Below, in pieces: positions 57,589 through 64,000 of a DNA stretch of 64,000 nt (its first letter is position 1; each line of letters begins with the position of its first letter). Made by a program: the position numbers and the translations under genes. This DNA comes from Ktedonobacterales bacterium (lineage in GTDB: Bacteria; Chloroflexota; Ktedonobacteria; Ktedonobacterales; DATBGS01): positions 1 through 64,000 of the forward strand of contig DATBHW010000033.1 in assembly GCA_036557285.1 (NCBI GenBank), given 5' to 3'. Below the pieces are notes generated by a model. That model ran no database searches, was not told the DNA's origin, and saw only the letters and a list, made by a program, of their open reading frames with translations.

Positions 57589-59988
57589 GTGGCAGAAAAC
57601 ACCGTTATCCGGCTCCCCGCTGAGGAACGTCACCAGCTTGAACTCGATACCCTGCGTCTGGCCGACACCTATCCGAAACTGGAAGGGTGGGCGCTCTCCC
57701 CTAAGATGGTTGCGACTTTCATCATGGGTACTATGGGCAAGCGCGCCTCCAGCAACGGCGGGACTCCCACTACCTTTAAGGCTGCCGATGGGCGCGACAT
57801 TCAGATCACTCCCAAATACATCGGCGACCGCGCCCTCATCGAAGTAGCAATTGCCACCCTCGCCTCAGACCGCGCCCTGCTCCTGGTCGGCGAGCCGGGA
57901 ACGGCAAAATGCGTCAAGCACGATACGTTGATACTCGATACCAGAACTGGTCAGCGCATAACTATTGCTGAAGCCTGCCGGCGCCGCGACCTCGAACTTG
58001 CCTCCCTGCAAGCAGACTATCATTTGAGGCCGCAAGCGCCGACAGACTTCATAAACAACGGCATTCGCCCTTGTTTTCGCGTTACCACCCATCTTGGTCG
58101 TGAGATCGAAGTAACCAGCAATCACCCTTTCCTTACCATAGACGGTTGGCGGCCTTTAGACAGTCTCCAATCAGGTGAGCGCATCGCAGTTCCAAGAGTG
58201 CTGCCCTTTTTTGGCGCCGCCGAACTGAGCGACGCCCATGTCAAAATCCTCGCTCATCTCATCGCCGAAGGCTGCCTCACCCAAAACATTCCATACCACT
58301 CCAATGCCCATCCTGAGATGCAGCGCGATTTTAGCCAGGCGGTTCAAGAGGCATTTCCTGAACTGGAAGCATATTGGTATCCAGATGGGAGATGGTGTAG
58401 TGTTTCAGGAGGAAAGCACGGACCCCAAAACCGTAATCGCTGCACGCAATGGTTACGTGATCTTGGCCTGATGGGTACCAATTCTGGGAATAAGTTTGTC
58501 CCTGAGATCGTGTTTTCTTTACCCAAACGCCAAATAGCCCTTTTCCTGAATCGGCTGTTTAGCGGAGATGGCTTTCTTGACATTCGCCCGACAACTCAAC
58601 AGATTACCCTTGACTATGCGAGCAAATCGAAGCAACTTACCAGAGATGTCCAACATCTTCTGCTGCGATTCGGCATCAACGCGAAGATACGGACTCTAAA
58701 GACCGGACACTACCGACTGGTCATTTACGGTCCAGATGCTTGTCGAACATTTTTGCAAGAAATCGGACTTATTGGCCGGAAAAACGTGGAGGAGGCGCTC
58801 ACTCTTCTTAGTGATCGCGCGAGACCTACAAACCCGAATCTTGACACCATTCCTTTTCGGGTATGGGAACACCTCGAACAAGCAAACATTAGTGCTGGGG
58901 TAGGAAATGCAGTTGCCCTGATGAAAGTTGATCGAACAGGCGCGGCTTACAAACTTTCCCGCTCTACCATTCTTCGTGGTCAGAGCCTATCCCGATCACG
59001 CTTGTTGAGGCTTGCAACACTCGTTGCCGATAAGGATTTACAACAGCTTGCTCAGAGTGACATTTATTGGGATACTATCAAGTCTATTGAGCCAATTGGC
59101 AACCATGAAGTGTACGATCTGAGCATGGCCGAAACCCACAATTTTGTGGCAAACGATTTTATCGTCCACAATAGCTGGCTCTCCGAACACCTGACCGCCG
59201 CCATCTCCGGCACGAGCCGCTACGTCATCCAGGGAACGGCTGGCACCACCGAAGACCAGATCAAATATTCATGGAACTACGCGCTGCTGCTGGCCGAAGG
59301 CCCCAGCCTGGGCGCGCTGGTTCCCAGCCCGATGTATCGCGCTATGGAAGAAGGCAAGGTCGTTCGTTTCGAGGAACTGACGCGCTGCTCCTCGGAAGTG
59401 CAGGATGGCATGCTCTCGATCCTCTCGGAGAAAGAGATTGCCGTTCCCGAACTGCGCATGACCATCCCAGCGCGGCGCGGCTTCAGTGTCATCGCCACCG
59501 CCAACACCCGTGATCGGGGCGTTAACGACATGAGCAGCGCGCTCAAGCGCCGCTTTAACTTCGTCGAACTGCCAGTCCCTGAAGACCTCTCCTCTGAAAC
59601 AGCCATTGTGGAGAAGCGCACCCACGACCTGATGGCCGATTATAAGCTGGAGTCGCAACTGCCCGCCGATCTGGTCAAGATGCTGGTAACGATCTTCCAG
59701 GAACTGCGACGCGGGCGCACCATTGATGGCAAGGTCAAGGTCAAGACTCCTGGCGCTGTCCTCAGCACCGCTGAGGCGATCTCAGTACTCTTTAACAGCA
59801 CGATCCTCGCCGCGCACTTTGGCAGCGGCCAGGTCAGCGCTTCAGAGGTTGGCCGCAGCCTGGTTGGCGCGGTAGCAAAAGAAGATTCACGCGATGTCGA
59901 AACCCTGCGCGAATACCTCGAAACGGTAGTAAAGGGCCGCTCTGGCAAGGAGTGGGAGCAGTTGTACGAGGCGCGTCGTTATGTCTAA
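57589..59988 (+). CDS. MoxR-family AAA+ ATPase interrupted by an intein
   Basis: A 799-residue precursor. Residues 1-107 and 529-799 together form a 378-residue MoxR AAA+ ATPase; residues 108-528 are an intein. The N-terminal part ends at Walker A (LLVGEPGTAK) and the C-terminal part resumes at SWLSEHL, so the P-loop serine is the first residue after the intein. The C-extein contains sensor-like SVIATANTRDRG, the SALKRRFNF arginine-finger region, and LSILSEKEIAVPELR. Splicing is needed to restore ATP binding. It is first in an operon with DUF5682-like, HEAT-like and VWA-type genes, as in MoxR-VWA chaperone pairs. A frame overlap of 8 bases links it to the next gene. Confidence 0.92.
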   Translation: MAENTVIRLPAEERHQLELDTLRLADTYPKLEGWALSPKMVATFIMGTMGKRASSNGGTPTTFKAADGRDIQITPKYIGDRALIEVAIATLASDRALLLVGEPGTAKCVKHDTLILDTRTGQRITIAEACRRRDLELASLQADYHLRPQAPTDFINNGIRPCFRVTTHLGREIEVTSNHPFLTIDGWRPLDSLQSGERIAVPRVLPFFGAAELSDAHVKILAHLIAEGCLTQNIPYHSNAHPEMQRDFSQAVQEAFPELEAYWYPDGRWCSVSGGKHGPQNRNRCTQWLRDLGLMGTNSGNKFVPEIVFSLPKRQIALFLNRLFSGDGFLDIRPTTQQITLDYASKSKQLTRDVQHLLLRFGINAKIRTLKTGHYRLVIYGPDACRTFLQEIGLIGRKNVEEALTLLSDRARPTNPNLDTIPFRVWEHLEQANISAGVGNAVALMKVDRTGAAYKLSRSTILRGQSLSRSRLLRLATLVADKDLQQLAQSDIYWDTIKSIEPIGNHEVYDLSMAETHNFVANDFIVHNSWLSEHLTAAISGTSRYVIQGTAGTTEDQIKYSWNYALLLAEGPSLGALVPSPMYRAMEEGKVVRFEELTRCSSEVQDGMLSILSEKEIAVPELRMTIPARRGFSVIATANTRDRGVNDMSSALKRRFNFVELPVPEDLSSETAIVEKRTHDLMADYKLESQLPADLVKMLVTIFQELRRGRTIDGKVKVKTPGAVLSTAEAISVLFNSTILAAHFGSGQVSASEVGRSLVGAVAKEDSRDVETLREYLETVVKGRSGKEWEQLYEARRYV
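57910..59172 (+). mobile_element. Intein with LAGLIDADG-like endonuclease in the MoxR P-loop
   Basis: A 421-residue in-frame insert (precursor residues 108-528). It begins with Cys (CVKHDTLILD, block A) and has a block B TxxH (TSNHPFLTIDGWRPL). Two LAGLIDADG-like helices are seen (ILAHLIAEGCL and FLNRLFSGDGF). It ends with block F/G (YDLSMAETHNFVANDFIVHN) and the following +1 residue is Ser. All splicing residues (Cys1, block B His, penultimate His, final Asn, +1 Ser) are present. The central half looks less GC-rich than the flanks, as for a transferred element. It may home into intein-free moxR alleles. Confidence 0.95.
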
Positions 59989-62542
59989 CGCTGTCGAAAC
60001 GAGTCAGGCCGTCACCATCTTTCCGGTGCGCCATCACTCGCCAGCAGCCTCGCTGCATGTGCAGACGTTGATTGCCAAACGGAAACCTAAGATCATTTTG
60101 ATCGAAGGCCCCAGCGACGCCACCGACCTGATGCCGCTGCTGCTGGCTCAGGGGACTGAGCCGCCGGTAGCCGTTCTCTGCTACTTCCAGGCGAGCGGCG
60201 ACGCCAACCAGGAGACCGAGGAGCGCAGCGGGCCATCCTCGCTGGTCTCGCCCTTCTGCGCCTATTCGCCAGAATACGTCGCCATGCGCGCCGGGCAGAA
60301 AATTGGCAGTGTGCTGCGCTTCTGCGATATTCCCGCCGGAGCGATGCTCGAATGGCGAGCGCAGGATGCCACTCCAGGAACGCCCGCCGATCAACCAGCG
60401 CCAGCAAGCGAAGAGTCGGCCAGCGACGATGCCTCAAGCCATGAACACACCACGTCAACGCTGGAAACCCAGCTTGCCGCGCTCGCAGAACATTTTGACC
60501 GGCGCGATTCCAACGAGTTCTGGGATACCTACTTTGAGATGAGCGCGCGCGCCCTGAACGACGCCGCCGGATTCACCCGGCAGATGCACGCCTATGGCGA
60601 TCTGGTGCGCGACTGGTACGAGCCGGATGAACCGCCAATGGTCGCCAGCGCGGCGGCAGCGCCCAAAGAGCCAGAGCCACAGACTCCAGAGGCACAGGCC
60701 CAGCCCAATCCATCTGAACGACCCGGCCTGAGCGGGCGGCAGATCGATTTTGATCGCTTCCGCGAGGCATTCATGCGCGACGAGATTCGCCGCGCCCTGG
60801 CGGAAGGCTACAAGCCAGAAGAGATTCTCGTCGTCTGCGGCGCGGCTCACGCCAGCGCCCTGAGCCTGGAGGGCAGCGATCTTAGCTGGGATGCCGGGCG
60901 TGTCAGCGAAGCCAAAAACGCGAAAGCCGCCACGCTGACGCTCATCCCCTACAGCTATGCCCGTTTGTCCGAGCAATCTGGCTATGGCGCGGGGAATCGC
61001 GCACCCGCGTACTATCAGCAGGTTTGGGAGAGCAAAGGCGATTTTGCTGCCGCCACGCGCCGCTTCCTGCTGCTGACGATGAACACCATGCACGCCAAAG
61101 GCCACGCGATCAGCCTGGCCGACGCCATCGAGGCGGAGCGTCTGGCCTGGACGCTGGCGGCGGTGCGCGATAAGCCCGCTCCAGGGCTGGAGGAATTGGA
61201 GGACGCCGCCCGCGCCTGCTATGGCCGGGGCGCGCTCGACACCCACAGTTTTCTGCGTCCCCTGCTTATCGGTGACGCACTGGGCAAGCTTTCTTCCAAA
61301 GTCGAGCGTACACCCCTTCAACAAGATTTCTACACTTCGACCAGCCGCCTGCGTCTTCCACTGGCGGACTCGCCTAAAAAGCTAGACGCGCTGCGCCTGA
61401 CTGAGCCGCGCGATCTGCAACGCTCGGTCTTTATGCACCGCTTGCAGGTGGCAGGTGTTACGTTTGCCACGCTCAGCCGCAGCGGGCGCGCCGAGTTTCA
61501 GCAATCAACGAGCAGACACCAGCAGGGGGTCAGCGCCGATAATCTGAACTTCGATCACCTGCGCAACATGATGGAAATCTGGGAGGTGCAGTGGACGCCC
61601 CACACCGACATCCGCCTGATCGAGCTTTCTATCGAAGGCGACCGGCTGCGCGATGTCTGCACGCGCCTTCTACGCCGCGAACTGAGCGCCGCCCAGGATA
61701 TTAGCGCGATCACCAGGATTCTCCTACGCGCTGTCCTGGCGAATATTCCCGAACTCTACAACCGTATTCTGCGCCGCTGCGATGAGGCGGTCGCTGAGGG
61801 CAGCGATCTGCTGGTATTGGCGCAGGCAGGCAATCACCTGCATCAGCTTGCCCAGTATGGTTCGACGCGCAAGCTCGACGCCGCACTGTTCACCAGCCTG
61901 CTCACGCGCGTCTATACCCGCGCGGCGCTGCTGCTGCCTGCTGGCGCTATCGTGGGTGACGATGAAGCCGCCAAAGTGGTCAGCGCGCTCAAGCTGCTGC
62001 ATGAACTCAGCAGCCGCCGCAGTGATCTCGATGCCGCCCTGCTCAACGAGCGACTGGCGCTGGTCGCCGATGTGGAGGGGCGCAGCGAGAGCAAAGCAGA
62101 AAGTACGGTTCATCCCATCATCGCCGGACTATCCGCCACGCTCCTGCTGGTGCGTGGGGCCATCAGCCAGGATGACCTGGCGACATTGATGGGGCGTCGC
62201 CTCTCCGGCGCAGAAGAACCACAGCGCGGCGCGCAATTCCTGGAAGGCTTGCTGGCGCTGAATCGCGCCACGCTGCTGCGCAACCGCGACATTGTGGGCT
62301 GGCTGAACTTCTATCTGCGATCCCTGAGTTCAGAGGCGTTCTTACATACCTTACCGGTACTGCGCCGCGCCATGTCTGAACTCTCCAAATCTGAGATTGG
62401 CGTCTTGATGACCACTTTGGCCCCGCTGCTGGGCATCAAAGAGCGGCTGCAAGAAACGGCGCTGCTGGAGCCAAAGCATCTGGCCGAACTGCGCGCCATT
62501 GACGCCGAACTCAGCGCGCTGCTGCTGGGGGAGGAAGCGTAG
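59981..62542 (+). CDS. DUF5682-like protein
   Basis: An 853-residue protein. It starts with the signature VTIFPVRHHSPAASLHVQTL followed by KIILIEGPSDATDLMPLL, which I recognise as DUF5682. The HHSP and EGP elements recall the EreA/ChaN-like (TIKI) fold, and VCGAAHASAL fits the same fold. Residues about 125-260 contain an acidic, Pro-rich linker; the C-terminal half is helical. The ATG overlaps the moxR stop by 8 bases. A link to MoxR-VWA operons is known to me from gene neighbourhoods, where such proteins are suspected conflict or quality-control effectors; activity is unproven. Confidence 0.82.
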   Translation: MSNAVETSQAVTIFPVRHHSPAASLHVQTLIAKRKPKIILIEGPSDATDLMPLLLAQGTEPPVAVLCYFQASGDANQETEERSGPSSLVSPFCAYSPEYVAMRAGQKIGSVLRFCDIPAGAMLEWRAQDATPGTPADQPAPASEESASDDASSHEHTTSTLETQLAALAEHFDRRDSNEFWDTYFEMSARALNDAAGFTRQMHAYGDLVRDWYEPDEPPMVASAAAAPKEPEPQTPEAQAQPNPSERPGLSGRQIDFDRFREAFMRDEIRRALAEGYKPEEILVVCGAAHASALSLEGSDLSWDAGRVSEAKNAKAATLTLIPYSYARLSEQSGYGAGNRAPAYYQQVWESKGDFAAATRRFLLLTMNTMHAKGHAISLADAIEAERLAWTLAAVRDKPAPGLEELEDAARACYGRGALDTHSFLRPLLIGDALGKLSSKVERTPLQQDFYTSTSRLRLPLADSPKKLDALRLTEPRDLQRSVFMHRLQVAGVTFATLSRSGRAEFQQSTSRHQQGVSADNLNFDHLRNMMEIWEVQWTPHTDIRLIELSIEGDRLRDVCTRLLRRELSAAQDISAITRILLRAVLANIPELYNRILRRCDEAVAEGSDLLVLAQAGNHLHQLAQYGSTRKLDAALFTSLLTRVYTRAALLLPAGAIVGDDEAAKVVSALKLLHELSSRRSDLDAALLNERLALVADVEGRSESKAESTVHPIIAGLSATLLLVRGAISQDDLATLMGRRLSGAEEPQRGAQFLEGLLALNRATLLRNRDIVGWLNFYLRSLSSEAFLHTLPVLRRAMSELSKSEIGVLMTTLAPLLGIKERLQETALLEPKHLAELRAIDAELSALLLGEEA

Positions 62543-63783
62543 TGGACACAATCACTATACACCCGGTCATGCCCCTGCTGCGCCAGGCCGAGCGCAGCCT
62601 GGCAAACACCATCGCCGGAGGACTGGATCAACTGACCTCCGGCAGCGAAGAAGTGAGCGATCTGATTCTTCGGCTGCAAGAAGCCGGATTAGAGCAGATT
62701 GCCGCCGCCTTGCAACGCGCCCTGGCCGCCGAAGATCGGGCGCAGCGGGCGGGAAATCTGCTGCGCGCTTTCACAGCGTTGGGCATCGTGCGCAGCCGCC
62801 TGGCCGATGGCGTCAGTGCCGATCTGGCAAATGCCCCGCTGCTGAGCGAGCAGAGCCGACTCTATATCCCGCCGCTGCCCGCCAACACCAACCCGGAGAC
62901 GCTTCCGGGCGCGCTGGCGCTCTTGAAAGGGGAGGACTCGCTGCACCGCATCTACGCCGCCGAACGCATCACGCGCCTGGGTGAAGCGGCTGTGCCAGGT
63001 CTGCTGGCGCTGGCCCAGGATAAAAAACTCGATACCGCCATTCGGCGCACCGCCGCGCGCTGTATCGCCCAGATCGCCGCGCCTGCCGCGCAGGATGCGC
63101 TGGTCAAACTCTCAGGTATCCTTGATCTCTGGCGAGAGGTCAGCGCGGGACTGATTCAGCGCGGGCGAGCCGTCGTCCCGGCGCTGGAAAGCGAACTGGG
63201 CAATCCAGGCGCTGACGGCGCCTGGCTGATGGCGAAAGTTCTCTGGCGCGCCGGAGCTTATGAAGCGTTGCAACATGCTTATACCATCGCTACTACCCCT
63301 AAGGCAGCGAAAGAAGAGCCGAAAGAAGAAAAGGGTGGCAAAGGCAAGGAAGCAAAGGGGAAAAACAAGAAAAAGGCTGCTCCCAAAGCGCCCGAAGTGA
63401 GCGGCGCGTTTGCAGCCTACTATCAGGCGATAAGCCTCACCCAGAAGCAGGTCGCCGAGGCCATCGAGCCGAAAAGAGGCTATTACCTTGCGCCCACAAA
63501 CCGCATCATTCTTGTGCTGGCCGGGCTTGAGCGCGGCTGGGCGAGCGAAGATGATCTGATTACATTGCTTGATGGGCAGCAGCGCAACGAGATACGCATC
63601 AGCCTGCGCCACGTCTATGGTACGCCCGCCCATGCCGCTGTGCTGGTCTACTATACCCGCATGCGGGCTTCTGCCAGCAAATATGCCGATAGAGATCGCG
63701 CACGTATCGGCATCAGCGCCCTGGACGACGCTAACCTGAATCTTCAGGATGAAGAGTCAGAGGACGAGGACGAGGAGGAATAA
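62542..63783 (+). CDS. HEAT/ARM-like repeat protein of the MoxR operon
   Basis: A 413-residue protein that begins at a GTG overlapping the previous stop (TAGTG), with GGGGGAGGAAG upstream. The middle part has HEAT-like helical repeats (AAERITRLGEAAVPGLLALAQ and RRTAARCIAQIAAPAAQDAL). A highly basic Lys/Glu/Ala linker lies at about 253-285 and an acidic tail (EDEDEEE) ends it. Such repeats bind other proteins. It probably helps the MoxR/DUF5682 pair recognise a target. I recognise no named family. Confidence 0.72.
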   Translation: MDTITIHPVMPLLRQAERSLANTIAGGLDQLTSGSEEVSDLILRLQEAGLEQIAAALQRALAAEDRAQRAGNLLRAFTALGIVRSRLADGVSADLANAPLLSEQSRLYIPPLPANTNPETLPGALALLKGEDSLHRIYAAERITRLGEAAVPGLLALAQDKKLDTAIRRTAARCIAQIAAPAAQDALVKLSGILDLWREVSAGLIQRGRAVVPALESELGNPGADGAWLMAKVLWRAGAYEALQHAYTIATTPKAAKEEPKEEKGGKGKEAKGKNKKKAAPKAPEVSGAFAAYYQAISLTQKQVAEAIEPKRGYYLAPTNRIILVLAGLERGWASEDDLITLLDGQQRNEIRISLRHVYGTPAHAAVLVYYTRMRASASKYADRDRARIGISALDDANLNLQDEESEDEDEEE

Positions 63784-63784
63784 T

Positions 63785-64000
63785 ATGAGCGTTCCTACAG
63801 AAACAATGACCGAGGAGCAGCGCCACCAACTTTTGCGCTGGCGGCTGGTGCTGGGCCAACGCGCCCAGAAGTGCCAGTGCGGCGCGAAGGGCGGGCCAGA
63901 ATGTTCTTGCACTGGCTCAGCACTAGATCTGAGCGGCCTGGCAAGCTCCATGCCCGACACCGACGCCTTTGGCATGGATGGCGCTCTAGAAATGATCTAC
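63785..64000 (+). CDS. Start of a probable VWA (CoxE-like) protein, truncated by the window edge
   Basis: The first 72 residues are visible. The start ATG is one base after the previous stop, with GAGGAGGAA before it. The N-terminal pattern LLRWRLVLGQ followed later by GMDGALEMIY is what I know from VWA-domain proteins that follow DUF5682/MoxR genes. A Cys-rich stretch (KCQCGAKGGPECSC) near residues 30-42 could bind a metal. The VWA domain itself would lie beyond the window. Confidence 0.65.
   Translation, partial: MSVPTETMTEEQRHQLLRWRLVLGQRAQKCQCGAKGGPECSCTGSALDLSGLASSMPDTDAFGMDGALEMIY

Overview
The window most likely comes from a high-GC chromosome of Chloroflexota, probably class Ktedonobacteria. 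This is an inference from gene content: a soluble Nuo-like cluster, a SWIM zinc-finger protein of a type I associate with that phylum, an S53 sedolisin, a MoxR/DUF5682/VWA operon, and a lexA gene preceded by a Gram-positive-type GAAC-N4-GTTC box. No database search was possible. I see no prophage, insertion sequence or CRISPR array. The only clear mobile element is an intein with LAGLIDADG-like motifs.

Left part (1-20.5 kb): a secreted or anchored propeller-like protein; tlyA; an aromatic acyl-CoA operon (benzoate-CoA-ligase-like enzyme, GNAT protein, divergent crotonase, two-subunit CoA-transferase-family protein) behind a textbook promoter; a Thr/Pro-rich surface protein; secA; 3-hydroxyacyl-CoA dehydrogenase overlapping a HIT hydrolase; a tRNA-Gln(UUG)-glmU-CNNM/CorC unit; an unannotated 45-aa ORF coupled to a GT4 glycosyltransferase; and an S53 protease.

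Middle part (20.5-40 kb): a PRC-barrel protein; a dense small-ORF/RNA region (21.6-22.2 kb) ahead of a SWIM protein; a VOC protein; a four-gene reverse-strand set resembling NuoB, NuoI+partial NuoE, NuoF and a NuoG/GltD-like flavoprotein, with no NuoC/D or membrane subunits; a pcaCHGBD protocatechuate cluster followed by a flavin reductase, a 4-coumarate-CoA-ligase-like enzyme and a MetE-like protein; a DedA protein; lexA with its operator; and a DUF2797 protein.

Right part (40-64 kb): a class A penicillin-binding protein with an unusual cytoplasmic N-terminus; a gene-poor stretch of about 0.9 kb; a large TPR protein diverging from a glycogen-debranching-type enzyme, both with near-perfect promoters; folP-folC; a histidine phosphatase; a compact CpaF/VirB11-like ATPase; a 65-aa protein; three leucine-catabolism genes (methylglutaconyl-CoA hydratase-like, methylcrotonyl-CoA carboxylase alpha-like, HMG-CoA lyase); and an operon running off the window: MoxR ATPase split at its P-loop by a 421-aa intein, DUF5682-like protein, HEAT-like protein and the start of a probable VWA protein.

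Metabolically the window suggests a heterotroph that degrades aromatic acids (CoA-dependent and beta-ketoadipate routes) and leucine. The most interesting items are the intein-bearing MoxR operon, the stripped-down Nuo-like set, the aromatic CoA operon with a possible ring-opening role, and the small-ORF/hairpin region at 21.6-22.2 kb.
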